DNA of 64,000 bases, taken from positions 56,949 to 120,948 of the forward strand of contig CANSRU010000008.1 of assembly GCA_947649495.1 (NCBI GenBank). The letters are read 5' to 3'. Below, in pieces: positions 41,774-50,894 of this stretch. Source of the stretch: an uncultured Porphyromonadaceae bacterium (GTDB taxonomy: Bacteria; Bacteroidota; Bacteroidia; Bacteroidales; Muribaculaceae). The notes below the pieces were generated by a model. It saw nothing but the letters and a program-made list of their open reading frames with translations, made no database searches and was not told where the DNA came from. Positions within the stretch are counted from its first letter, which is position 1. Each line of letters begins with the position of its first letter. Made by a program: the position numbers and the translations under genes.

Positions 41774-42586
41774 ATGAACATCAGATTATTACCAATCACT
41801 TTATCACTACTATCCATCACATCCACAATGGCACAAGAAAAGATACACCAGACAGCCGGACATGACCAACTGGGAGAGTTTGCTCCCGAATTCGCACATC
41901 TCAACGACGACATACTGTTTGAGGAAGTATGGAACCGCCCCGGGCTGTCGCCACACGACCGCAGTATGGTGACCATAGCCACTTTGGTTGGCAAAGGTAT
42001 TATCGATTCGTCGCTCGGCCATCACCTGCAGTTTGCCAAAGACAATGGGGTGACCCGCACCGAGATATCGGAGATGTTGACGCACATAGCATTTTATGCC
42101 GGATGGCCCAATGCCTGGGGAGCATTCCGCATGGCCAAAGACGTTTGGGCTGACGATTCAGAAGCTGATGCCAAAGCTGAGTTTCAGCGCCAGATGATAT
42201 TCCCTATAGGCGAACCGAACACTGCATACGCAAAATATTTCACCGGCAACAGCTATCTGGCACGCATATCGTCGGAACAGGTGCCGGTGGCAAACGTGAC
42301 TTTCGAACCACGATGCCGCAACAATTGGCACATACACCATGCCACGAAGGGTGGCGGACAGATGCTGATAGGCGTGGCGGGACGCGGATGGTATCAGGAG
42401 GAGGGAAAACCGGCCGTGGAGATTCTGCCCGGCACTGTGATACACATCCCCGCCAACGTAAAACACTGGCATGGTGCGGCCAGCGACAGTTGGTTCGCCC
42501 ATCTGGCATTTGAAGTGAAAGGTGAGGACAGCTCAAATGAATGGCTTGAGGCAGTAACAGATGAGGAGTATGACAAACTTAAATAG
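41774..42586 (+). CDS. Exported carboxymuconolactone decarboxylase-cupin fusion
   Basis: A 270-residue exported protein (signal MNIRLLPITLSLLSITSTMA). The N-terminal half (about residues 30-135) is a CMD/AhpD-like helical domain: RPGLSPHDRSMVTIATLVG and SEMLTHIAFYAGWPNAWGAF. The C-terminal half is a cupin with the histidine pattern WHIHHATKGGGQML and HIPANVKHWHG. The CxxC of peroxidase-active CMD proteins is absent, so thiol peroxidase chemistry is unlikely. The cupin histidines could bind a metal. It follows the RibD-type gene by 13 bp and overlaps the receptor gene by 26 bp, so the three are translationally close. Confidence 0.88.
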   Translation: MNIRLLPITLSLLSITSTMAQEKIHQTAGHDQLGEFAPEFAHLNDDILFEEVWNRPGLSPHDRSMVTIATLVGKGIIDSSLGHHLQFAKDNGVTRTEISEMLTHIAFYAGWPNAWGAFRMAKDVWADDSEADAKAEFQRQMIFPIGEPNTAYAKYFTGNSYLARISSEQVPVANVTFEPRCRNNWHIHHATKGGGQMLIGVAGRGWYQEEGKPAVEILPGTVIHIPANVKHWHGAASDSWFAHLAFEVKGEDSSNEWLEAVTDEEYDKLK

Positions 42587-44462
42587 AATTGTACCTGCCA
42601 TCCTATATATAATAGGTGTATCCACCCCGGCCGTCGCAGCGGAAGCGCAACCGGACTCACTGTTCATGCCGCCGCTTGAAGATGTGGTGGTGACCGGAAG
42701 CAATAATGCCGTGGGGCGTAACCTGATACCCTACACGGTGTCGGTGGTTGACGGCCGCATGCTCGAAGCGACAGGGAGCACCCAACTGCTTTCGGCGATA
42801 TCGGGACAGGTGCCGAGCCTGTTTGTCTCGCAGCGCAACGTTTTCGGATTCGGTGTGAGTAACGGCGGCTCAGGACATATCAAGATGAGAGGCGTGGGCG
42901 GCGACCGTGCGAGCGCAGTGCTGATGATGGTGGACGGACAGCCGCAATATGCCGGCATATACTCACATCATGTGGCTGATTTCTACTCCAAGGATTATGT
43001 TGAGAAAGTGGAAGTGTTGCGCGGTCCGGGCTCGGTGCTCTATGGTTCAAACGCCATGGCCGGAGTAATAAACGTGATAACACGCAATGCCGAAACCGAT
43101 GGCGTGACCACGTCGTTGACATCAGAATACGGGTCGTACAACACCTGGCTATCCACATTGACAAACACCACACGGTTCGGTAAATTCACATCTCTTCTAT
43201 CGGTATCGTACGACCGCACGGACGGCACTGTAGAGAATTTTGATTTCAAACAATGGAGCGGTTACGCCAAGTTTGGCTATGAGTTCTCCAGACACTGGAA
43301 AGGATATGCCGACTATACTTTAATGAATTTCAAGGGTAACGATCCGATATATCCGCGGCTTTCCAATCCGGAGTCGACAGACATCTACCACCAGAACATA
43401 ACACGCGGAGAGACCTCGGCCACAATAACCAACCGGTATGGCGACACCAACGGCAGCGGAAGGATATATTACAGCTACGGGAACCATTTCATTGACGATC
43501 CCCGCCATTTCCACAGCAAGGACGACCGATTCGGCATAATAGTGTACCAGAACATAGTGCCGTGGAGGAATGCCGCCATGACCGTGGGATTTGACTTCGA
43601 CACTTATTCGGGAGCAATACCGACATCGGGAGGTACAGCCCACAAACCGGGAGCGTTGGCCACCATGGAGCGCAAACGGATAGTGGAATACTCCCCATAT
43701 ATCACCTTATCGCAGGAGTTGGCCGGAAAGCGGCTGCTGCTCAACAGCGGAGTGCGCATGTCGGGAAGCGATATGTTTCACACGCAATGGGTGCCTCAAG
43801 CCGGTTTCACTGTAAATGCTCCTGGAGGATATGCCATAAAGGCCTCCGTGGCCATGGGCTACCGCAACCCATCGTTCCGCGAACTTTATCTCTACCGGAT
43901 GGCCAATCCGGAACTGCAACCGGAAAAGATGATGAATTATGAAGTGTCGTTGTCAAAATCATTTTCCCATTATCTCAGCTTTGATGTGACCGCCTATTAT
44001 GCCCGGGGACGCGACATGATTCAGGTGCTTGACAACAAAAACGTCAACACCGGGCGCTTTATAAACAAGGGCATAGAGATAAGCGCGAAAAGCAATCCGA
44101 TGGAAAAGCTGCATCTTACAGCTTCGTACAGCTACCTGCGCACCTCGCTCGCCAATCTTACCGGCGCGCCGATGAACCAATACAGCCTCGGCGTTGACTG
44201 GCAGCCATTGAAGCAGCTGCGGGTAAGCGCCGACCTGAAAGGTGTGGGCGGACTGTTCGTATCGGACGGCATGAGACGTCAGAACTACGCATTGCTCAAC
44301 ATGAAAATAAACTATGACGTGTGTAGATTTTTGTCTATATTCACGCGGCTTGAGAATATAACCGATGCCCGGTATGTGATCAACCGTGGCTATGATATGC
44401 CGGGATTCACCATTATGGGTGGTTTCAAGCTGAATTTTCAATCTAAATATAAATCCAAATAA
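42561..44462 (+). CDS. TonB-dependent outer-membrane receptor
   Basis: A 633-residue beta-barrel receptor. An exported leader is followed by a TonB box-like DVVVTGS, a plug domain (VLRGPGSVLYGSNAMAGVINV) to about residue 165, then a 22-strand barrel region. It lacks the N-terminal CarboxypepD-regulatory domain and the partner SusD of glycan importers, so it resembles siderophore, vitamin or metal-chelate receptors. The start at 42561 is assumed; an internal Met at 42570 is also possible. The gene overlaps the CMD-cupin gene. Ligand unknown. Confidence 0.9.
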   Translation: MRSMTNLNRIVPAILYIIGVSTPAVAAEAQPDSLFMPPLEDVVVTGSNNAVGRNLIPYTVSVVDGRMLEATGSTQLLSAISGQVPSLFVSQRNVFGFGVSNGGSGHIKMRGVGGDRASAVLMMVDGQPQYAGIYSHHVADFYSKDYVEKVEVLRGPGSVLYGSNAMAGVINVITRNAETDGVTTSLTSEYGSYNTWLSTLTNTTRFGKFTSLLSVSYDRTDGTVENFDFKQWSGYAKFGYEFSRHWKGYADYTLMNFKGNDPIYPRLSNPESTDIYHQNITRGETSATITNRYGDTNGSGRIYYSYGNHFIDDPRHFHSKDDRFGIIVYQNIVPWRNAAMTVGFDFDTYSGAIPTSGGTAHKPGALATMERKRIVEYSPYITLSQELAGKRLLLNSGVRMSGSDMFHTQWVPQAGFTVNAPGGYAIKASVAMGYRNPSFRELYLYRMANPELQPEKMMNYEVSLSKSFSHYLSFDVTAYYARGRDMIQVLDNKNVNTGRFINKGIEISAKSNPMEKLHLTASYSYLRTSLANLTGAPMNQYSLGVDWQPLKQLRVSADLKGVGGLFVSDGMRRQNYALLNMKINYDVCRFLSIFTRLENITDARYVINRGYDMPGFTIMGGFKLNFQSKYKSK

Positions 44463-44477
44463 CCAATACCAACTGAA

Positions 44478-45467
44478 ATGAAAAAACTATTTTTATTCGC
44501 AGCATTGGCAGGATTGCTTGCCACATCGTGCGCGCAATCATCGAAAGCCGATACCGGAGCCGTAGAGCAGACAGCCTCACAGGATTCCGTACCTACAGTC
44601 TACTTTATCAAGGACATCACTCCCGAAAGTCTCATAAGGATATACGAAGCACTCGGACGAAAGGCCGAAGGCAACAAGGTAGGCATAAAGATATCAACCG
44701 GCGAATCCAATAAATCCAACCATCTTGACACCGCGCTGATAAAGGATTTCGTTCATCTTGTGAATGGCAACTTCATTGAATGCAACACTGCCTACAATGG
44801 CAACCGCATGAGCACAGAAGAGCATCTAAAAGCGGCCGCCGAACATGGATTCACAGCCATAGCTCCTGTCGACATAATGGATGCCGAGGGCGACACAACG
44901 CTTGCCATAGAGGGCGGACTGCATCTGCCCTACGACATCGTTGGCAAGCATTTCCTCGACTATGATTTCATGGTGGTGCTCTCACACTTCAAAGGACACC
45001 AGATGGGTGGATTCGGCGGCGCGCTGAAGAACATATCCATAGGCATAGGCTCCACTGCCGGCAAAACGTGGATTCACACCGCTGGCAAAACAGATAAAGC
45101 CGAGGAACTGTGGGGCAACCTGCCGGAACAGGATCATTTCCTTGAATCCATGGCCGATGCCTGCAAGGCAATCACCACTCATATCGGCGACAAGGTGCTG
45201 TATATAAATGTGGCAAACAAACTATCGGTGGATTGCGACTGCAATGGTAATCCGGAGGCACCCAAAATGGCCGATCTCGGAATTTTTGCATCGCTCGATC
45301 CGGTTGCCCTCGACCGCGCATGTGTGGATGCAGTGCTCAATTCCTCCGATCCGGGCAAAGATGCGCTGATAGAACGCATAAACTCGCGTCATGGCACCCA
45401 TATACTTGATGCCGCCGAGAGGCTCGGCATAGGTTCGCAGAAGTATAAACTCGTGACCATCGAATAA
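44478..45467 (+). CDS. DUF362 domain lipoprotein
   Basis: A 329-residue lipoprotein (signal LAGLLATSC) with a DUF362 domain, named for a conserved fold seen next to iron-sulfur proteins. Seen: KVGIKISTGESNKSNHLD, SHFKGHQMGGFGGALKN and DPVALDRACVDAVL. It carries no clear cluster-binding CxxCxxC in this copy. It follows the receptor by 15 bp and ends at the bidirectional terminator, completing the operon. DUF362 proteins are often linked to redox or metal-cofactor functions (inference). Confidence 0.88.
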   Translation: MKKLFLFAALAGLLATSCAQSSKADTGAVEQTASQDSVPTVYFIKDITPESLIRIYEALGRKAEGNKVGIKISTGESNKSNHLDTALIKDFVHLVNGNFIECNTAYNGNRMSTEEHLKAAAEHGFTAIAPVDIMDAEGDTTLAIEGGLHLPYDIVGKHFLDYDFMVVLSHFKGHQMGGFGGALKNISIGIGSTAGKTWIHTAGKTDKAEELWGNLPEQDHFLESMADACKAITTHIGDKVLYINVANKLSVDCDCNGNPEAPKMADLGIFASLDPVALDRACVDAVLNSSDPGKDALIERINSRHGTHILDAAERLGIGSQKYKLVTIE

Positions 45468-45507
45468 AAAAACAGGAGGCAACTAAAAAAACTGCCTCCT
45501 GTTTTTT
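45467..45507. terminator. Bidirectional terminator between DUF362 and metY-like gene
   Basis: A stem of AAAAAACAGGAGGCA (45467-45481) with its complement (45493-45507), ending in six T on the plus strand and A/T-rich on both sides; ideal for both convergent genes. Confidence 0.85.
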
Positions 45508-45508
45508 A

Positions 45509-46789
45509 TCATATCTTATCCAACGCCTGAGAAATATCGGCGATTATGTCGTCGGCATTCTCTATTCCGACAGACAACCGGATTAAATCGGAAGCGATAC
45601 CGGCCTCGCGCAACTGCTCTTCGGAAAGCTGGCGATGTGTATGGCTTGCCGGATGCAGGACACAGCTACGTGCATCGGCCACATGAGTAGCTATAGCCAC
45701 AAGCTGCAACGAATCCATGAATTTTATGGCTGTATCCCGATTGCCTTTAAGTCCAAACGAGAGGACGCCGCAAGAACCGTCGGGCAGATATTTCTGGGCC
45801 AAAGCGTAGTCGCGGTTGTCGGCAAGACCACAATAGTTCACCCATGCCACCCGGGAATCGGCATCAAGGAAACGAGCCACTTTCAAAGCATTCTCACAAT
45901 GGCGCGGCATGCGCAGATGCAATGTCTCCAGACCGAGATTCAGCAGAAATGAGTTCTGAGGACTCGGGGTTGAACCGAGGTCGCGCATAAGCTGAGCGGT
46001 AAGTTTGACAGCATAAGCAGCCTGCCCGAATGCCTTGGTGTATGTGAGACCATGATAAGACTCATCGGGGGTGGTAAGTCCGGGGAACTTATCAGTGTGG
46101 GCATCCCAATCGAACCGTCCGCCATCGACAACCACTCCTCCTACCTGGGTGGCATGTCCGTCCATATACTTTGTTGTGGAATGGGTTACGATGTCGGCAC
46201 CCCATTCAAGCGGACGGCAATTGACCGGAGTGGCAAAGGTGTTATCGACAATCAACGGGACACCGGCTTCGTGAGCCAGACGTGCGAACCGCTCGATATC
46301 GAACACACGGCATCCGGGATTGGATATTGTCTCGCCGAAGAAGGCGCGGGTTTCGGGACGTATGGCAGCACGAATCTCGTCGTCGGTTGCATCGGGCGAC
46401 ACAAAAGTGCATTCTATACCTAACTTCGGCAAGGTGACCCCGAACAAATTGTAGGTGCCACCATATATCTCATTGGAGGCTATGATATGTGAACCGGCTT
46501 CGCAGATATTGAACACAGCATAGAAGTTGGCAGCCTGTCCGCTCGATGTCAACATTGCCGCCACCCCACCCTCAAGCGCGGCAATCTTAGCGGCCACGGC
46601 GTCGTTAGTAGGATTCTGCAGACGGGTATAGAAATAACCTGACTTCTCAAGGTCAAAAAGCTGCGCCATCTCCTCGCTGTTCTCGTATTTGAACGTTGTA
46701 CTCTGGATAATGGGTATCTGACGGGGCTCGCCATTCTTCGGCTGCCACCCTCCCTGTACACAAATAGTACCGATTGAAAGATTCTTCAT
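45509..46789 (-). CDS. MetY-type O-acetylhomoserine aminocarboxypropyltransferase/sulfhydrylase
   Basis: PLP-dependent Cys/Met metabolism enzyme of 426 residues. It uses O-acetylhomoserine and sulfide (or a thiol) to form homocysteine/methionine intermediates. The PLP lysine is K207, in HSTTKYMDGH; the upstream SSGQAANFYAVFNI and YGGTYNLF segments and the C-terminal RLSVGIENADDIIADI are family signatures. The length and the NPTNDAVAAK motif fit MetY over MetB. It has its own promoter and ends at the shared terminator. Confidence 0.93.
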   Translation of the reverse strand: MKNLSIGTICVQGGWQPKNGEPRQIPIIQSTTFKYENSEEMAQLFDLEKSGYFYTRLQNPTNDAVAAKIAALEGGVAAMLTSSGQAANFYAVFNICEAGSHIIASNEIYGGTYNLFGVTLPKLGIECTFVSPDATDDEIRAAIRPETRAFFGETISNPGCRVFDIERFARLAHEAGVPLIVDNTFATPVNCRPLEWGADIVTHSTTKYMDGHATQVGGVVVDGGRFDWDAHTDKFPGLTTPDESYHGLTYTKAFGQAAYAVKLTAQLMRDLGSTPSPQNSFLLNLGLETLHLRMPRHCENALKVARFLDADSRVAWVNYCGLADNRDYALAQKYLPDGSCGVLSFGLKGNRDTAIKFMDSLQLVAIATHVADARSCVLHPASHTHRQLSEEQLREAGIASDLIRLSVGIENADDIIADISQALDKI

Positions 46790-46820
46790 TGTAACCTTTA
46801 TTGTAATTTGAAACTATATG

Positions 46821-46828
46821 CAAATTTA
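46821..46828 (-). promoter_or_regulatory. -7 box of the metY-like gene
   Basis: Reads TAAATTTG on the minus strand, giving a leader of about 25 nt. Confidence 0.55.
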
Positions 46829-46907
46829 AGCAATGTAACTCAATAAAATCTGTAATCGGGGTTATAATATCATTAATTCGCATACACAACCCACAACTTT
46901 TTAAATG

Positions 46908-46915
46908 TAACTTTG
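46908..46915 (+). promoter_or_regulatory. -7 box of the DUF3737/MATE/PatB operon
   Basis: TAACTTTG; transcription would start near 46922, so the start codon is the ATG at 46931 (or 46937) and not the TTG at 46913 inside the box. Confidence 0.6.
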
Positions 46916-46930
46916 CATTGTCAAAAACAA

Positions 46931-47788
46931 ATGAAGATGAAAAAGACCATTAAAGATGCTGAATTCGGCGGCGAACGTCCGCTTTTCGCTTCACATAATC
47001 TCAAACTTGAGAATGTAACCATCCATGCAGGTGAATCGGCGCTTAAGGAATGTAGCGACATTGAGGCTATAAACTGCCGTTTTGAAGGGAAATATCCCTT
47101 CTGGCATGTGGACGGATTCAAGATTGACAACTGCCTTTTCACGGAAGGTGCACGTGCAGCGTTGTGGTATTCACGCAATCTGGAAATGACCGACACTCTG
47201 GTCGAGGCGCCCAAAATGTTCCGGGAGATGGATGGTGTGTCGCTCCGCAATGTACGCATACCCGATGCCCAGGAAACATTATGGCACTGCCGCAATGTGG
47301 AGGTGGAAAATGTGGAGGTGTCCCATGCCGACTATCTGTTCATGCACAGTGAAAACATCCGCATAACAAATTACCGCCAACAGGGAAACTACTCATTCCA
47401 GTATTGCCGCGATGTGGAGATTCGCAATGCCGTGATTGACTCAAAAGACGCATTCTGGAACACCGAGAATGTAACCGTGTACGATTCCGAACTCACAGGC
47501 GAATATCTCGGATGGCATTCGCACAATCTCCGTCTGGTCAATTGCCGGATATCGGGAACACAACCGTTGTGCTATGCCCACAATCTGGTGATGGAAAACT
47601 GCACAATGGCCGATGACGCAGACCTCGCTTTTGAAGAAAGTACGCTGCACGCAGATATAAAAGGCTACATTACAAGCGTGAAAAATCCTACTTCAGGAAA
47701 AATAACTGCCGACAGCATAGGCGAAATCATAATTGACCAAAACATAAAGCAACCGGCCAACTGCCTCATCGAATCGCGGGGCCAATGA
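46931..47788 (+). CDS. DUF3737 beta-helix protein
   Basis: A 285-residue protein of family DUF3737, a right-handed beta-helix of repeated N-x-x-V/I-x-N/D turns (for example ENVTIHAGESALKECS, NVEVENVEVSHADYLF). No signal peptide is seen, so it is likely cytosolic. Function unknown; the family is often found with multidrug or peptide-related genes. Here it is followed by a MATE transporter with an ATGA overlap and by a PatB-type lyase, suggesting a small export/metabolism operon (inference). Confidence 0.88.
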   Translation: MKMKKTIKDAEFGGERPLFASHNLKLENVTIHAGESALKECSDIEAINCRFEGKYPFWHVDGFKIDNCLFTEGARAALWYSRNLEMTDTLVEAPKMFREMDGVSLRNVRIPDAQETLWHCRNVEVENVEVSHADYLFMHSENIRITNYRQQGNYSFQYCRDVEIRNAVIDSKDAFWNTENVTVYDSELTGEYLGWHSHNLRLVNCRISGTQPLCYAHNLVMENCTMADDADLAFEESTLHADIKGYITSVKNPTSGKITADSIGEIIIDQNIKQPANCLIESRGQ

Positions 47789-49224
47789 GAACCAGACTGA
47801 AAGAACATAGCACGGATACACTGCTCGCGATGATTCGCGACGGAAAACCAATGAGCCTGAAGCAGCAGCTTCGGCTCACTGCTTTATTAAGTTTTCCGGC
47901 AATAGTAGCCCAGCTGTCGTCGATTGCCATGCAATATATCGATGCATCTATGGTGGGAAGCCTCGGCGCAAATGCCTCGGCTTCAATAGGTCTTGTATCG
48001 ACCACAACATGGCTGTTCTGGGGATTGCTCAGCGCCGCTGCCACAGGATTTTCCGTCCAGGTGGCACATCTTATAGGGTCAGGCGATTTTGAAAAAGCAC
48101 GTGGTGTGCTGAGGCAGTCGTTCACAGCCGTGGTTTTATTCAGCTGCCTGCTCGCAGCCTCGGGCGCCGCGATCAGCGGACACCTGCCGACATGGCTCGG
48201 CGGCCATACCGACATACACCGGGAAGCCTCAAGATATTTTCTGATATTCGCATTGTTTCTTCCGGCTCTGCAAATAAATTTTCTTGCAGGAGCAATGCTT
48301 CGGTGTGCAGGCAACATGAAGGTGCCAAGCATGCTCAATGTACTGATGTGTGTGCTCGATGTCATTCTTAATTTTCTGCTCATATTCCCATCCCGCACAA
48401 TAAGCATAGCCGGAATTGACATAACAATCTGGGGGGCTGGGCTTGAAGTGGAAGGCGCCGCGCTGGCCACAGTTCTGGCCGAAAGCATCACAGCATGTCT
48501 CATGGTATATTACCTTTGCTTCAAAAGCAAAATGCTCAACATTGCAGCTCACCGCGGGAGCTTTGCGTTAAAACTATCGACATTGCGCAAAGCCGTGCGG
48601 ATAGGACTGCCAATGGGACTTGAGCATGCGGCGATATGCGGTGCGCAAATCATGGTCACGGTGATTGTCGCTCCCCTCGGCATAGTGGCCATTGCCGCCA
48701 ACGCGTTCGCCATTATTGCAGAAAGTCTCTGCTACATGCCAGGCTATGGCATATCGGAAGCTGCCACAACCCTTGCCGGACAAAGCCTTGGAGCAGGACG
48801 GATGAACCTCGTGAAAAGATTTGGAAACATCACTGTGACCTCAGGTATGGCAGTGATGGGGCTTATGGGTGTGGCTTTGTATATATTTGCCACCCCTATC
48901 ATAAGCGTGATGAGCCCGGTGGAGGAAATACGCACCCTCGGAGCGGAAATACTCAGAATCGAGGCTTGGGCCGAGCCTATGTTTGCAGCGGCCATCGTGG
49001 CCTATGGTTTCTTTGTGGGCATTGGCCGCACAATAATTCCGAGCGCACTGAATTTGATAAGCATCTGGGGCGTAAGGCTCACACTGGCAGCATTGCTCGC
49101 ACCGCAACTCGGGCTGCGTGGAGTGTGGATGGCGATGTGCATAGAGCTATGCTTCCGAGGCTTTCTATTTCTCATGCTCCTGTGGAAGGGAAAGTGGAAA
49201 CGACAGACGTTAATTAAAGAATAA
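47785..49224 (+). CDS. MATE family efflux transporter
   Basis: A 479-residue multidrug and toxic-compound extrusion transporter with about 12 transmembrane segments, coupling export to a Na+ or H+ gradient. It includes the two duplicated MatE halves; the first begins with LLSFPAIVAQLSSIAMQYID, the second has GLPMGLEHAAICGAQIMV. Translation overlaps the DUF3737 stop (ATGA). Substrate unknown. Confidence 0.93.
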   Translation: MRTRLKEHSTDTLLAMIRDGKPMSLKQQLRLTALLSFPAIVAQLSSIAMQYIDASMVGSLGANASASIGLVSTTTWLFWGLLSAAATGFSVQVAHLIGSGDFEKARGVLRQSFTAVVLFSCLLAASGAAISGHLPTWLGGHTDIHREASRYFLIFALFLPALQINFLAGAMLRCAGNMKVPSMLNVLMCVLDVILNFLLIFPSRTISIAGIDITIWGAGLEVEGAALATVLAESITACLMVYYLCFKSKMLNIAAHRGSFALKLSTLRKAVRIGLPMGLEHAAICGAQIMVTVIVAPLGIVAIAANAFAIIAESLCYMPGYGISEAATTLAGQSLGAGRMNLVKRFGNITVTSGMAVMGLMGVALYIFATPIISVMSPVEEIRTLGAEILRIEAWAEPMFAAAIVAYGFFVGIGRTIIPSALNLISIWGVRLTLAALLAPQLGLRGVWMAMCIELCFRGFLFLMLLWKGKWKRQTLIKE

Positions 49225-49238
49225 CCGACATATATATT

Positions 49239-50414
49239 ATGGACTATAATTTCGATGAAATAATACCACGCCGACATAGCGGCTCTTACAAATGGGACTC
49301 TCCCGAAAGCGATGACATATTGCCAATGTGGGTGGCCGATATGGATTTCCGCACCGCCCCGGCCATAATCGAAGCCTTGCGCCGCCGCGTGGAACATGGG
49401 GTGTTCGGCTACACCAAAGTGTCTGATGAATATTACAACGCAGTGACCGACTGGTTCTGTCTCCGGCACAACTGGACAATAAACCGTGACTGGATTATAT
49501 ATACCTCAGGTGTGGTTCCGGCTGTATCAGCTATTATAAAAGCTATGACCGAACCCGGAGATATGATTATAACCCAGACACCGGCATATAACTGCTTCTT
49601 TTCATCAATCCGCAACAACGGATGCCAGCTCGATTCCAACCCTTTGATTAACATCGACGGACGATTTACCATTGATTACGACAACCTGGAACGACTTGCT
49701 GCGGACCCACGCGCCAAAGTATTGACACTATGCAATCCGCACAATCCGTCAGGACGCGTTTGGACTCGCGACGAACTCACACGCATAGGTGATATATGTC
49801 TGCGCAACGATGTGTTCGTAATAGCCGACGAAATTCACTGCGAACTCACTTTCGACGGACACACGTACACCCCATTCGCCTCCATCTCACCTGAATTTCT
49901 AAACAATTCCGCTACCTGCATATCACCAAGCAAAGCCTTCAACATAGCCGGACTTCAGATTGCCAACATAGTGGCCGCCAATCCTGAGGTACGGGCAAAA
50001 ATAGACCGAGCGATAAATATCAACGAAGTGTGCGATGTCAACCCGTTTGGGGTCGAAGCCACCATAGTGGCATATCGTCACGGCGAACCATGGCTCGAAG
50101 CACTCAAACAATATATATGGGACAATTACATATTATTACGCAATGAACTCTCCAACCATCTACCCTACCTGAAAACAACACCACTCCAAGGAACATATCT
50201 CGCGTGGGTCGACATTCGCGCTACAGGTATGGACAGCGAAACCATTGCCCAGGGACTGATTCAAGAGGAAAAACTGATGCTGAATCCAGGCACTATGTAC
50301 CATGGAGAAGGATTCATCAGAATAAATCTCGCATGCCCACGTTCAGTGCTCAGCGATGCCATATCACGCATTATACATTATTTCAACAATCACAACGCCA
50401 CGGCACAGAAATAA
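49239..50414 (+). CDS. MalY/PatB family PLP-dependent C-S lyase
   Basis: Pyridoxal-phosphate enzyme of 391 residues, cystathionine beta-lyase/aminotransferase class I/II, MalY/PatB type; it cleaves Cys-S conjugates or cystathionine to pyruvate, ammonia and a thiol. The PLP lysine is K232 in SPSKAFNIAGLQ; LPMWVADMDF and NPHNPSGRVW are family motifs. It follows the MATE gene by 14 bp and is probably co-transcribed. It could process sulfur-conjugated compounds exported or imported by the operon (inference). Confidence 0.92.
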   Translation: MDYNFDEIIPRRHSGSYKWDSPESDDILPMWVADMDFRTAPAIIEALRRRVEHGVFGYTKVSDEYYNAVTDWFCLRHNWTINRDWIIYTSGVVPAVSAIIKAMTEPGDMIITQTPAYNCFFSSIRNNGCQLDSNPLINIDGRFTIDYDNLERLAADPRAKVLTLCNPHNPSGRVWTRDELTRIGDICLRNDVFVIADEIHCELTFDGHTYTPFASISPEFLNNSATCISPSKAFNIAGLQIANIVAANPEVRAKIDRAININEVCDVNPFGVEATIVAYRHGEPWLEALKQYIWDNYILLRNELSNHLPYLKTTPLQGTYLAWVDIRATGMDSETIAQGLIQEEKLMLNPGTMYHGEGFIRINLACPRSVLSDAISRIIHYFNNHNATAQK

Positions 50415-50516
50415 AAATCAAAAAAATCAACATCCATAACACACGGCAAATCATCTCATTAATTATTTCAGCCCCATTTTTCCACATAAACCGCACAAAA
50501 AAACGAGCTAAAATAT

Positions 50517-50547
50517 TTGCACATTTCACATAAAACCTCTACCTTTG
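50517..50547 (+). promoter_or_regulatory. Promoter of tRNA-Met
   Basis: TTG at 50517-50519 and TACCTTTG at 50540-50547 with 20 bp between them. Confidence 0.7.
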
Positions 50548-50583
50548 TCACCGCTTAAAAGCTACAGCGGTAGCGACAAAGCC

Positions 50584-50657
50584 GGTCCCATAGCTCAGTT
50601 GGTTAGAGCACCTGACTCATAATCAGGGAGTCCTTGGTTCAAGCCCAAGTGGGACCA
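50584..50657 (+). tRNA. tRNA-Met(CAU)
   Basis: A 74-nt cloverleaf: acceptor GGTCCCA (50584-50590) with TGGGACC (50650-50656), D-arm AGCTCAGTTGGTTAGAGC, anticodon stem CCTGA/TCAGG with loop CTCATAA and anticodon CAT at 50618-50620, and T-arm TTGGTTCAAGCCCAA. The discriminator is A; CCA is not encoded. An elongator Met tRNA is most likely; an Ile2 tRNA with modified C34 is the alternative. Mobile DNA begins just downstream, so it is a candidate attachment site. Confidence 0.93.
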
Positions 50658-50670
50658 CCTCTTAAAAATC

Positions 50671-50700
50671 AAGCAGTTACGAATCCTTTCGTAGCTGCTT
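50671..50700 (+). terminator. Terminator of tRNA-Met
   Basis: Stem AAGCAGTTACGA (50671-50682) with TCGTAGCTGCTT (50689-50700), one G-T pair, followed by a TTTCTTTT tract. Confidence 0.8.
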
Positions 50701-50711
50701 TTTCTTTTGCC

Positions 50712-50732
50712 TTGAACACAGATTTGAACACA
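50712..50732. repeat. Paired TTGAACACA repeat beside tRNA-Met
   Basis: TTGAACACA occurs at 50712-50720 and 50724-50732, a 12-bp periodicity, about 55 bp past the tRNA. This is typical spacing for integrase arm-type sites, but it is only suggestive. Confidence 0.35.
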
Positions 50733-50894
50733 ACTCCGAAGAATCTATTGCTACGGGTGCAAATACTACCGCGAACTATCATAGAATATCGATTGTTTTA
50801 GTTGTCGGATGCAAATATTTCATAGCGTCTTGCGGGATGTGAGTGAGTGTATTTGACATTCATCACTGTAAACGTATAACTAAACACCCCACCG

